A DNA stretch of 34,058 nt from Clostridium sp. BSD9I1 (GCF_900185645.1 NZ_FYAM01000008.1:1-34058), one strand, 5' to 3'; counted from the stretch's first letter, positions 9,025 to 17,249 are shown. Translations and numbers: made by a program. The notes: generated by a model not told the origin, from the letters alone.

Positions 9025-9104
9025 TGTTAAACACCTAAATAATAAATAAATGCATTTAATTTAAAATGCATTTATTTAAATAATATAACTAAGGGGGTAT
9101 TTAT

Positions 9105-10400
9105 ATGTTATTTGGAATTTCACCTTTGTTTGCGCTTATACCACTAATACTTTATATAGTGCTGGCTTTTAAGGACATTAATCCAATCCTAAATGTATTA
9201 CTATGTGTTATTATTACAGGTATTCTAACAAATAAACCTTTATTAGGTATGGGTGCAGTGATTGGAGAATCATTAGGATCCTTCCTTGGATTAATAGGGT
9301 TTATAATTATGTTAGGCTCTGCGCTAGGGGCAATCTTGAAAAAGACAGGTGTTGCTGAAAACTTAGTAAGAACAGTTATGAGAAAGATAGGAATAAATAC
9401 AGAAAAAAGAGCTATATTAGCATCTATGATTGCTTCTATGGTGTTAACTGCTTTACTTGGAACTTTGGCAGGAGCAAATGCAATTATAGCACCAATAGTA
9501 ATACCATTAGTAGCAGTTATTGGAATTACCCCATCTTCTTTATCAGCAGTGCTTATGGGAGCAGGACTAACAGGAATGTTTATAGGACCTTTTTCACCAC
9601 AAGTTGTTACTATAATGGGACTAACTAGGCTAAGCTATGTAGAGTACTTAATATCTGCTGGATTGCCTGTAACAGTAGTATGCTTAATAGTAACTTATAT
9701 CATGGCTAATAAAATTCAGAAGGATACAAAGGGCATATATGTTTATGAAAGTACTGAGAATATTGATATTAACGAAAAGGCAGGAGAAAACGCTAAGCGA
9801 GCTACCTATGGTTTTTTAATCACATTAACTCTTTTAATAGTTTATGGTATTTATGTAAAAAGTGGAGCTTCCTATGCCATAGTTGTAATGTTTACTACAG
9901 CAGTTATAACAGGAGTTACAGGAAAGTTAAGCTTAAATGAAATATTTGATACGTTAGTTGAAGGGGCATCGCGTATGATGTGGCTGTTTATAATGTTTAT
10001 ATTATTTAATCCTTTCATAACTTTCATAGAAGAATCAGGAGCTTTTAAATCATTAGTAACCTTGCTAGAACCATTATTAGGCTCAGGAAATAAGATAGTT
10101 TTTTCCTTAGTTTCTACTTTAACTGGAATTTTTGGAATAGGAGGAGCCGCTGTAGCTCAATCGGTAGTAATGGACAAGATGTTCAATGGATTTGTACAAG
10201 ATTTAGGAATGTCAACTGGCTTGTGGGCAATGATTTTACTAGTTGGTTCTCAAATAACTTCCTTTGCATATCCAGAGGCAGATATGTTAGGACAAATGGG
10301 ACTTGCTAGATCAAAAGACTTGAAGAATATGGTTAAGTTTGGGGTTATTGTTGTTATAGCTAATGTTTTACTTATATTTATAAGAGCTTTCTTTGGTTAA
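9105..10400 (+). CDS. NhaC-like ion-coupled transporter
   Basis: This 431-residue polytopic membrane protein of the ion transporter superfamily (NhaC/ArsB/DcuC type folds) has about 11 segments. Two related halves each contain a glycine-rich re-entrant stretch: GTLAGANAIIAPIVIPLVA and, in the second half, GIFGIGGAAVAQSVV. A cytosolic charged linker lies around residues 205-230. The family moves Na+ or H+ against organic anions or amino acids. The neighbours suggest a peptide-derived substrate here, which is inference. AAGGGGG precedes the ATG, and the gene follows leader copy 1. It is followed 13 bases later by the serine hydrolase gene, so they share a transcript. Confidence 0.6.
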   Translation: MLFGISPLFALIPLILYIVLAFKDINPILNVLLCVIITGILTNKPLLGMGAVIGESLGSFLGLIGFIIMLGSALGAILKKTGVAENLVRTVMRKIGINTEKRAILASMIASMVLTALLGTLAGANAIIAPIVIPLVAVIGITPSSLSAVLMGAGLTGMFIGPFSPQVVTIMGLTRLSYVEYLISAGLPVTVVCLIVTYIMANKIQKDTKGIYVYESTENIDINEKAGENAKRATYGFLITLTLLIVYGIYVKSGASYAIVVMFTTAVITGVTGKLSLNEIFDTLVEGASRMMWLFIMFILFNPFITFIEESGAFKSLVTLLEPLLGSGNKIVFSLVSTLTGIFGIGGAAVAQSVVMDKMFNGFVQDLGMSTGLWAMILLVGSQITSFAYPEADMLGQMGLARSKDLKNMVKFGVIVVIANVLLIFIRAFFG

Positions 10401-10413
10401 GGAGGAAAATATA

Positions 10414-11193
10414 ATGGAGTTAAAGAATAACATTGAAAATATAATTAGCAATTCTAATGGAAATATAGCAGTTGCGTTAAGGATGATGAATGATAAATCT
10501 ACAATAATGATAAATGAAAATATGATATTTCCTTCTGCTAGTACTATTAAGCTAGTAATAATGTCAACCCTTATGAGAGAAGTAAAAGAAGGTAGAATGT
10601 CACTAAATGATAGAATCAAGCTGCTAAATTGTTCAAAGTGTGGAGGGGATGGAATATTAAAGGAATTAGAAGAAGGACATTCATTTACTTTAAAGGAAAT
10701 TGTAACCTTAATGATTATACTAAGTGATAATACAGCAACCAATATATTAATTGATATGTTGGGAATGAAAAAAGTAAATGAAGAAGCAGAAAGATTAAAA
10801 CTATATAATACTCAATTAAGAAGAAAGATGATGGATTCAGTTGCAGCAAAAATGGGAAGAGAAAATGTAACAACAGCTAAAGACTTATGTAGTATACTGG
10901 AAAGTATTTATGAAAGAAAATTAGTAAGTGAAGAATATAGTGAAATAATGCTCGATACATTAAAAAGGCAGCAAGTTGGAGGAAGATTAAATTTATATTT
11001 ACCGGAAGATTTAGTAATTGCTCATAAAACAGGTGATTTAGACAAACTAGAACATGACGTAGGAATAGTATTTCATCCAAAGGATAATTATATAATTTGT
11101 GTATTAACTAAGAAGGTAGATACAAACAAGGAAGGAAGAGAAATTATAGGAAAGATATCACATGAGGTTTATAAAAGTATAGAAGGAATTTAA
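10414..11193 (+). CDS. Class A beta-lactamase-fold serine hydrolase without signal peptide
   Basis: This 259-residue serine hydrolase has the three penicillin-recognition motifs: SxxK as STIK (S43, K46), SDN (104-106) and KTG (205-207). There is no signal peptide or lipobox, so the protein should stay in the cytosol. That is unusual for a beta-lactamase, which acts outside the membrane. The usual omega-loop E166xxLN pattern is not evident; the corresponding region reads RKMMDSVAAKMGREN. It is more likely an amidase or peptidase acting on imported peptidoglycan fragments or peptides. AAGGAGG lies before the ATG at 10414; the upstream GTG at 10393 overlaps the transporter gene and is less likely. 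It is second in a two-gene operon. Confidence 0.8.
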   Translation: MELKNNIENIISNSNGNIAVALRMMNDKSTIMINENMIFPSASTIKLVIMSTLMREVKEGRMSLNDRIKLLNCSKCGGDGILKELEEGHSFTLKEIVTLMIILSDNTATNILIDMLGMKKVNEEAERLKLYNTQLRRKMMDSVAAKMGRENVTTAKDLCSILESIYERKLVSEEYSEIMLDTLKRQQVGGRLNLYLPEDLVIAHKTGDLDKLEHDVGIVFHPKDNYIICVLTKKVDTNKEGREIIGKISHEVYKSIEGI

Positions 11194-11239
11194 TAAGCTG
11201 ATAGGTTCATAGTGTTTGTTTAAAATATTCAATTAATTC

Positions 11240-11268
11240 TTGAAATTACAATCAAGATAGATTATAAT
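11240..11268 (+). promoter_or_regulatory. Sigma-A promoter of pepV operon
   Basis: TTGAAA (11240-11245), a 17-base spacer and TATAAT (11263-11268) make a near-consensus promoter with a start near 11275. The distance from the -10 to the leader is the same as in copy 1. Confidence 0.75.
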
Positions 11269-11311
11269 AAAAATATAAACACTGATACACAAATAATTAA
11301 ATTAAATATAT

Positions 11312-11398
11312 TTTACTGCTTAGTTTATTTAGGTGCCTAAAGCATTTGTCGTAGACGAAGTCCAGTAGATGAGTTACTCATTTACTGGACTTTTTATA
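11312..11398 (+). promoter_or_regulatory. Riboswitch-like terminator leader, copy 2
   Basis: The architecture is the same as copy 1. P1 pairs TACTG-CTT (11314-11321) with AAG-TC-CAGTA (11358-11367). P2 pairs GTTTA (11323-11327) with TAGAC (11352-11356), where a G-T wobble keeps the helix. P3 pairs AGGTGC (11331-11336) with GCATTT (11342-11347). The terminator stem is 15 bp: 11359-11373 with 11377-11391, a TTA loop, then TTTTTATATT. Confidence 0.75.
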
Positions 11399-11445
11399 TT
11401 TAAAATATCTAAATAATAAGTTTAAAAAGTTAGGAAGTGATAATT

Positions 11446-12828
11446 TTGACACAATTAGATAAAAAAATAGAAGAAATGAAGGATGAAATCGTAAGAGAAG
11501 TACAAAATGTAGTAAAAATTAAAAGTGTAGAGGAAAATCCCCAAGATGGAATGCCATTTGGAGAAGGAGTATATAAGGCGTTGAATTATACTTTAAAACT
11601 AGCTAGTGATATGGGACTTAAAACTAAAAATATGGACAACTTTGTTGGATATGCAGAATACGGTGAAGGTGAAGAAATGATAGCAGTGCTTGGACACTTA
11701 GATGTAGTACCTGAAGGTGACGGTTGGAAATATCCACCGTATGCAGCGGAAATTCATGATGACAAAATTTATGGAAGAGGTACTATTGATAATAAAGGGC
11801 CACTTATAGGAGCACTATATGCGTTAAGAGCCTTAAATGAGCTAAGACTTCCAATAAGTAAGAGAATAAGAATAATATTTGGTACTAATGAGGAGACGGG
11901 AAGTAATTGCATTAAGTATTACCTAGATAAAGGGGAAGAAATACCAGTAGCAGGATTTACTCCAGATGCAGAGTACCCTATAATAAATGGAGAAAAAGGG
12001 ATTATAACTTGTAAATACGAAAGAGATATATGTACAGACGGAGATGTAAAAATAGAATGTATAAAGGGTGGCATTGCACCAAATGTAGTTCCGGATTATG
12101 CAGAAGTGGTTATAAGTGCTCCTAAAGATAAATTAGAATGTATTAAGAAACAAGTATTAGGCAAAGATGGCTTTGAAGTTGAAGTTAAAGATGGAGAGGA
12201 TTTAAAAATTAAATCTTATGGGGTATCAGCTCATGGAAGTACCCCAGAAAAGGGTAAAAATGCAATTTCAAATTTATTAATTCTATTAGAAGAATTTGAT
12301 ATAGATGGGGATATGGGAGAGGTTATAAGGTTTATAAATAAATATATAAATACAGAAGTAAATGGACAGTCACTAGGTGTTTATATGGAAGATGATATAT
12401 CAGGAAAGTTTATATTGAATTTAGGAACAATACAGGGCAATAATAACAAAATAAGTTTTGAGTTAAATATGAGATATCCTGTCACGAAGGATTACGAAGA
12501 TTTCAAACATATATTAGATGGAAAATTCAAAGAAGGTAATTTAAGACAGGTGTATTTGAGACATAAAAAGAGCTTATATGTTTCTCCGGAAACAAACTTT
12601 ATAAAAAAGCTTCAAAAGGTATATGAAGCAAAGACAGGAGATGTAGCAAATCTTATATCTATAGGAGGAGGAACTTATGCTAAAGCCATGCCAAATGTAG
12701 TAGCCTTTGGTCCAATATTTAAGGGGCAGGAAATGGTAGAGCATAAGCCTAATGAATATATTGAGATAAGTCATTTAATAAAAAACACAGAAATAATGGC
12801 AGAGGCTATGTACGAATTAGCGAAGTAA
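11446..12828 (+). CDS. pepV: PepV-family dipeptidase (M20)
   Basis: This zinc metallopeptidase cleaves dipeptides with a free N-terminus in the cytosol. The metal and catalytic residues are H84 and D86 (GHLDVVPEGDGW), D115 (YGRGTIDNKGP), E149/E150 (GTNEETGS), D174 (FTPDAEYP) and a C-terminal His in MVEHKPNEY. GVSAHGSTPEKG belongs to the lid/dimerisation insertion. The 460 residues fit PepV. I chose TTG at 11446 because it aligns the N-terminus with the second PepV in this window and has AGGAAGTG upstream. It is the first gene of an operon with the DUF819 transporter, NlpC/P60 and DUF3870 genes, and lies under leader copy 2. It could hydrolyse L-Ala-L-Glu made by the epimerase (inference). Confidence 0.9.
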   Translation: MTQLDKKIEEMKDEIVREVQNVVKIKSVEENPQDGMPFGEGVYKALNYTLKLASDMGLKTKNMDNFVGYAEYGEGEEMIAVLGHLDVVPEGDGWKYPPYAAEIHDDKIYGRGTIDNKGPLIGALYALRALNELRLPISKRIRIIFGTNEETGSNCIKYYLDKGEEIPVAGFTPDAEYPIINGEKGIITCKYERDICTDGDVKIECIKGGIAPNVVPDYAEVVISAPKDKLECIKKQVLGKDGFEVEVKDGEDLKIKSYGVSAHGSTPEKGKNAISNLLILLEEFDIDGDMGEVIRFINKYINTEVNGQSLGVYMEDDISGKFILNLGTIQGNNNKISFELNMRYPVTKDYEDFKHILDGKFKEGNLRQVYLRHKKSLYVSPETNFIKKLQKVYEAKTGDVANLISIGGGTYAKAMPNVVAFGPIFKGQEMVEHKPNEYIEISHLIKNTEIMAEAMYELAK

Positions 12829-12878
12829 TAAAATTAAATTAAAATATCGACAATGTTAACAAAAAAGGAGGAGTACCT

Positions 12879-14039
12879 ATGATAACGAAAGGTTTTACTT
12901 ATGTAGCATTTTTGCTTTTCTTTGCAAGTTTGCTAGTGCTAGCAGAAAAGAAATCAAAATCTAAATTTTTTAACTATGTTCCAGCTATTGTTCTTTTATA
13001 TTTTACAGCTATGCTTCTATCAACATTTGGAGTGTGGCAAAATAACAAAGAAATAACAGCAGTATATAAGGGATTAAAAGATAATCTTTTACCTGCCATG
13101 ATATTCTTAATGCTTTTAAGATGTGATCTTAGAAAGATATTTAAACTAGGACCAAAGATGTTAATTGGATTTTTTTCAGCAAGTATAAGTATTATGCTTG
13201 GATTTGTAGTAACTTATGGATTGTTTAAAGGATTTTATGAGGGGGATACATGGAAGGCATTTGCAGCTCTATGTGGAAGCTGGCTTGGTGGAACTGGTAA
13301 CATGGTAGCAGTACAAGGAGCCTTAAATGTATCAGATGCAAAACTTGGATATACACTGCTTATGGATTCTATAAATTATTCTATATGGGTTATGTTCTTA
13401 TTATGGCTAGTATCATTTTCACCTAAATTTAATAAGTGGACAAAGTCTAATACAAAACTTATAGATGAAATAGGAGAAAAATTAAGCAAAGATAGTGAAA
13501 ATATGAGAAAGGAAATAGAATTTTCAGATATTATAATTTTACTTGGATTAAGCTTATTTGTTTCTGCAATATCTCAGTATATAGGTGGAATGCTTCCACA
13601 ATCAGTATTTTTCCAGGGAACTACATGGACAGTGCTTATAGCAACCTTAATTGGAGTAGTATGTGCTATGACTCCTATCGCTAAGATACCAGGATCTTCA
13701 CATCTTTCAAATCTTATGTTATATACAATAGTTGCATTAATAGCTTCCAGGGCAAACTTCTTAGAACTTACTCAAGCGCCTATATATATAATTTCAGGAT
13801 TTGTGATTCTAGGTATACATGCAATAGTTTTAACAATTTCTGCAAAGATATTTAAGCTAGATTTATTTACATGCGGAGTTGCAAGTTTAGCCAATATTGG
13901 AGGAGTGGCATCTGCACCAATACTTGCAGCAGCTTATAGTGAAGCATTGGTTCCTATAGGGGTTCTAATGGCACTTATGGGATATATAGTAGGTACAGGT
14001 GGAGGACTTATAGTAGGAAAGATACTTTCTATAATGTAA
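12879..14039 (+). CDS. DUF819 family (YjcL-like) membrane protein
   Basis: This 386-residue integral membrane protein has about 11 helices and matches the DUF819/YjcL family by AALCGSWLGGTGNMVAVQ (near residues 130-147) and, near the C-terminus, LANIGGVASAPILAAAY. The two inverted halves with glycine-rich broken helices resemble secondary carriers of the bile-acid/CPA fold. The family substrate is not established to my knowledge. Between a dipeptidase and an exported peptidoglycan endopeptidase, it is a good candidate importer of a muropeptide or dipeptide, by inference only. AAGGAGGAG lies just before the ATG. The gap to the next gene is 30 bases. Confidence 0.8.
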   Translation: MITKGFTYVAFLLFFASLLVLAEKKSKSKFFNYVPAIVLLYFTAMLLSTFGVWQNNKEITAVYKGLKDNLLPAMIFLMLLRCDLRKIFKLGPKMLIGFFSASISIMLGFVVTYGLFKGFYEGDTWKAFAALCGSWLGGTGNMVAVQGALNVSDAKLGYTLLMDSINYSIWVMFLLWLVSFSPKFNKWTKSNTKLIDEIGEKLSKDSENMRKEIEFSDIIILLGLSLFVSAISQYIGGMLPQSVFFQGTTWTVLIATLIGVVCAMTPIAKIPGSSHLSNLMLYTIVALIASRANFLELTQAPIYIISGFVILGIHAIVLTISAKIFKLDLFTCGVASLANIGGVASAPILAAAYSEALVPIGVLMALMGYIVGTGGGLIVGKILSIM

Positions 14040-14069
14040 TTTATAAATCATGGGGGGAATATAATAACT

Positions 14070-15482
14070 ATGAGAAAACTTAAATTAAGGAGTATTTTAG
14101 TTTTGGCGTGTACTGCTCTTATTTCCACTAATGTTTATGCGGCTGGAGAAAATTATGTTCAATATCAGACTAATGTACCTAAAGTTAGCGATGAGATGAT
14201 GAAAGCTGACTTTTGGATAAACAATACTGAAGATCCAGATAAAATTATCATGGATAGTAAATCTATAGAAAAATATAATAAAGTAATTGAAGAAAAAGAG
14301 TCAGCAATTGTGGATCTTGAAAAATATAATGAATCATTTAAAAAGGATGAATTAAGAGAACTAATATTAAACATCAGCTCACCTGCATCTACACCTAGGT
14401 ATGATTCAGAGGGTAAGCAAGCTACAGAAGTTTATTATAATAAGCTAAAAGAAAATTTAAATCTAAATGCATTACAAGAGGTTAATAAGGTCAAATATGG
14501 TATTACAGTAAAAAGAACGATTATGAAGACTTATCCAACATACGATGTATTATTTAAAGAAGGAGATAATTATGAGTTTGATAGATTAATGGAAACAGCT
14601 GTTTATCCTCTGGAACCATTAGTGATATTAAGCTATAGTAAGGATAATAAATGGATTTTTGCACAAATGTATAATTACTTAGCTTGGATACCTGCAGAAG
14701 ATGTAGCTATAACCACCAAGGAAGAATTATTTGACTATATTAACACAAAGGATTTTATAGTAACTACAGGTAAGAGAGTATTTACTGTTAATAATCCATT
14801 GAATTCACAGATTTCTGAATTAAAGTTCGATATGGGAGTAAGAATTCCACTTGCTACTCAGGATGAAATTGGAGACGATATTTATGGACAAAATCCTACA
14901 GGGAATTATGTAGTTAAACTTCCTACAAGAGATAAAAATGGTATGATGTCATTAAAACTTGCTTTAATGTCTAAGTCAGAGGATGTAAATGTGGGATATA
15001 TATATTATACAAAGAGAAATATATTAAACCAAGCTTTTAAACTATTAGGTGAGAGATATGGCTGGGGTGGAATGTTTAATGGAAGAGATTGTTCTGCTTT
15101 TATAATGGACATATATAGAACTATGGGATTTAAGTTACCTAGAAATACAGGAGAACAAGCTGAAATAGCTATGGCAAATGATTACAATATGCCAAAGGAA
15201 ATGAAGTTAGATGAAAGACAAAGGTTATTTGATGGTATGAACACCGGAGCTGCATTATACATGCCAGGTCATGCCATGTTATACCTTGGTAAATACAATG
15301 GAGAGCACTATATGATTCACGATTTTTCAGGATTTTATAATAAAGATGAAAATGGAAAATATAAATATTACAGATCACGTCAAATTATGGTTACACCTGT
15401 AACTATAGTCTCAAGTGAAGATGGAAAAACTTATTTGGAGGAAATGACCATTGGAAAAGAGTTCATATTAGACAAGAAATAA
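14070..15482 (+). CDS. Exported SH3 - NlpC/P60 peptidoglycan endopeptidase
   Basis: This 470-residue secreted protein has a clear signal peptide (residues 1-24, basic MRKLKLR, hydrophobic core, cleavage near VYA-AG). Residues 30-130 resemble the N-terminal helper domain of the N_NLPC_P60 type. Residues 140-310 hold two SH3-like beta domains. Residues 315-450 are the NlpC/P60 papain-like domain with nucleophile C341 (GRDCSAF), H401 (PGHAMLYLG) and a third polar position near H417. This is the architecture of gamma-D-glutamyl-diamino acid endopeptidases (YkfC/DvLysin type), which release L-Ala-D-Glu from stem peptides. It lies in the pepV operon, which also carries the dipeptide epimerase gene, and so fits muropeptide salvage outside the membrane. 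Confidence 0.88.
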   Translation: MRKLKLRSILVLACTALISTNVYAAGENYVQYQTNVPKVSDEMMKADFWINNTEDPDKIIMDSKSIEKYNKVIEEKESAIVDLEKYNESFKKDELRELILNISSPASTPRYDSEGKQATEVYYNKLKENLNLNALQEVNKVKYGITVKRTIMKTYPTYDVLFKEGDNYEFDRLMETAVYPLEPLVILSYSKDNKWIFAQMYNYLAWIPAEDVAITTKEELFDYINTKDFIVTTGKRVFTVNNPLNSQISELKFDMGVRIPLATQDEIGDDIYGQNPTGNYVVKLPTRDKNGMMSLKLALMSKSEDVNVGYIYYTKRNILNQAFKLLGERYGWGGMFNGRDCSAFIMDIYRTMGFKLPRNTGEQAEIAMANDYNMPKEMKLDERQRLFDGMNTGAALYMPGHAMLYLGKYNGEHYMIHDFSGFYNKDENGKYKYYRSRQIMVTPVTIVSSEDGKTYLEEMTIGKEFILDKK

Positions 15483-15516
15483 ATATTATTTTATAATATT
15501 TATTGGGGTGATTTTA

Positions 15517-15843
15517 ATGTATAATTCTAATACGGTATATGTGGTTGGGAATTCAAAGACAAATACTGAAAATGCAATAACAACTATGTACAATTCATTT
15601 TATATTGGTTTTGTAGTAGATATAACTACAGATAAAGTAGTAGATTTAAGTTGTTCTTCTACTATAAGAACAACAGATGAATTTGTCCAAAGTCTTTTAA
15701 TAGGTAAAATGTTAAATGACTATGATGAGAAGGTGGAGAGTGAAGTGAAAAGAAGGTATCATGGTTCTTCACAAAGAGCAATTTTAGTAGCATATAAAGA
15801 TGGTATAAAAAAATATAGTGAAATAAAACAAAAATATTTTTAA
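15517..15843 (+). CDS. DUF3870 domain protein
   Basis: This 108-residue cytosolic protein looks like the DUF3870 family by size, by the YVVGNSKTNTENAI opening, by FYIGFVVDITTDKVVDLSCSS and by YHGSSQRAILVAYKDG. Its function is unknown. The beta-rich N-terminal half and conserved Asp/Cys/Ser patch suggest a small ligand-binding or enzymatic domain. The ATG at 15517, six bases after GGGGTG, is preferred over the GTG at 15508. It is fixed between the NlpC/P60 gene and the dipeptide epimerase in one operon, so a role in dipeptide or D-amino-acid handling is plausible. Leader copy 3 begins only 3 bases after its stop. Confidence 0.75.
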   Translation: MYNSNTVYVVGNSKTNTENAITTMYNSFYIGFVVDITTDKVVDLSCSSTIRTTDEFVQSLLIGKMLNDYDEKVESEVKRRYHGSSQRAILVAYKDGIKKYSEIKQKYF

Positions 15844-15845
15844 AA

Positions 15846-15946
15846 TTACTGCTTTGTTTAATAAGATATAGTTATTTACTACTGTATCTACCTAAATGAA
15901 ATCCAGTAAAAGCAAGTTTTGTTACTTTGCTTTTGCTGGATTTTCA
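15846..15946 (+). promoter_or_regulatory. Riboswitch-like attenuator inside operon, copy 3
   Basis: This has the same fold with diverged sequence. P1 pairs TTACTG (15846-15851) with CAGTAA (15904-15909). P2 pairs GTTTA (15856-15860) with TAAAT (15893-15897). P3 pairs GATATAG (15865-15871) with CTGTATC (15882-15888), a different sequence from the P3 of copies 1 and 2 but still fully paired. The terminator is a 16-bp stem, 15900-15915 with 15927-15942, then TTTTC. No promoter is seen, so it should attenuate read-through from pepV into the epimerase gene. Confidence 0.7.
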
Positions 15947-15976
15947 CATTTAACTTAATTTTAGGAGGAATAAACT

Positions 15977-17065
15977 ATGAAAATAACAGATATAAGAATA
16001 GGATTAATTTCAGTACCATTAAAAACACCTTTTAAAACTGCTTTAAGAACAGTAAATAGCGTAGAGGATGTTATAGTTGAGATATATACAGACACAGGCA
16101 ATATAGGATTTGGAGAAGCACCTCCTACTGGAGTAATAACAGGGGACACCACTGGTGCGATAATTGGTGCAATTAAAGATCATATTAGTAAAACAATTAT
16201 TGGAATGGATATAGAAAACTTTGAAGAAATAATGTTAATACTAGATAAATGTGTAGTCAAAAATACTAGTGCTAAAGCAGCTGTAGATATAGCTTTATAT
16301 GATTTATATGGACAACTGTATAAGGCTCCATTATATAAACTTCTAGGTGGATATAGGAAAGAAATTGTTACTGATATAACTATAAGCGTAAATGAACCTG
16401 AGGAAATGGTTAAGGATAGCCTAGATGCAATTAAAAGAGGATATGAAACACTTAAGATTAAGGTTGGGAAAGATTCTATAAAAGATATAGAAAGAATGAA
16501 AGCTATAAGAAAAGCTATAGGATATGATGTTAAACTTAGAATTGATGCAAATCAAGGATGGAAACCTAAGGAAGCAGTTAAAGTTTTAAGGCAAATGGAG
16601 GATGCAGGACTTAATATAGAATTTGTAGAGCAACCTGTAGCTGCACATGATATAGAAGGACTTAAATTTGTAACAGATAATATTTCAATGCCAGTACTTG
16701 CAGATGAAAGTGTGTTTTCGCCAGAAGATGCATTAAAAATACTTCAAACAAGAGCTGCAGATTTTGTGAATATAAAACTTATGAAAACAGGAGGACTTCA
16801 TAATGCACTTAAGATATGTTCTATGGCAGAGATATATGGAGTTGAATGTATGATAGGATGTATGCTTGAGGCAAAAGTAAGCGTTACTGCAGCAGTGCAT
16901 TTAGCAGCAGCAAAAAGTATCATAACAAAAATAGACTTAGATGGACCTGTACTTTGCAGCGAAGATCCAGTAGATGGTGGCGCAATTTTCAATGAATCTA
17001 TTATAACACTAGAAAACACTCCAGGCTTAGGAATAAAGAGAATACAAGGGTTAAAGTATATTTAG
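15977..17065 (+). CDS. Dipeptide epimerase, L-Ala-D/L-Glu type (enolase superfamily)
   Basis: The enzyme inverts the second residue of dipeptides, typically L-Ala-D-Glu to L-Ala-L-Glu, so that ordinary dipeptidases can finish them. The 362-residue protein has an alpha+beta capping domain (1-125) and a TIM barrel. Catalytic Lys K162 (TLKIKVG) and K267 (NIKLMKTGG) and Mg2+ ligands D190 (RIDANQGW), E218 (FVEQP) and D243 (LADES) match the B. subtilis YkfB pattern closely. DLDGP near residue 315 is the eighth-strand substrate motif. AGGAGG precedes the ATG. The gene is controlled by leader copy 3. Substrate preference among Ala-Glu and other dipeptides cannot be fixed by eye. Confidence 0.9.
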   Translation: MKITDIRIGLISVPLKTPFKTALRTVNSVEDVIVEIYTDTGNIGFGEAPPTGVITGDTTGAIIGAIKDHISKTIIGMDIENFEEIMLILDKCVVKNTSAKAAVDIALYDLYGQLYKAPLYKLLGGYRKEIVTDITISVNEPEEMVKDSLDAIKRGYETLKIKVGKDSIKDIERMKAIRKAIGYDVKLRIDANQGWKPKEAVKVLRQMEDAGLNIEFVEQPVAAHDIEGLKFVTDNISMPVLADESVFSPEDALKILQTRAADFVNIKLMKTGGLHNALKICSMAEIYGVECMIGCMLEAKVSVTAAVHLAAAKSIITKIDLDGPVLCSEDPVDGGAIFNESIITLENTPGLGIKRIQGLKYI

Positions 17066-17088
17066 CTCTTTTATACACATAATACTAA

Positions 17089-17116
17089 GGCATAGGCACA
17101 TAAAGGTGTCTATGTC
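17089..17116 (+). terminator. Possible weak terminator hairpin after the epimerase
   Basis: GGCATAGGCAC (17089-17099) can pair with GTGTCTATGTC (17106-17116) using two G-T wobbles. There is no clean T run afterwards, so termination is uncertain. Confidence 0.4.
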
Positions 17117-17240
17117 TTCTGTGCTTTGTAGAAAAAATATTAAATAATTATTTTATTGCACTATATGAATGCGATAACTTTAATAAATTATGAAAGACTT
17201 ACAAGGTTTGCGAAATTTCATAATTTTGTTATAAATATTA

Positions 17241-17249
17241 TGGTATAAT
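17241..17249 (+). promoter_or_regulatory. Extended -10 promoter of ATP-cone gene
   Basis: TGGTATAAT is an extended -10 (TGN followed by TATAAT at 17244-17249), about 40 bases ahead of the ATP-cone start. The -35 is weak. Confidence 0.5.

Noticed and set aside
8938-11398. Plain intergenic terminator of the upstream gene
   Set aside because: Copy 1 follows a minus-strand gene, both lie downstream of a promoter, and the 5' half conserved with P1-P2-P3 is not needed for a simple terminator.
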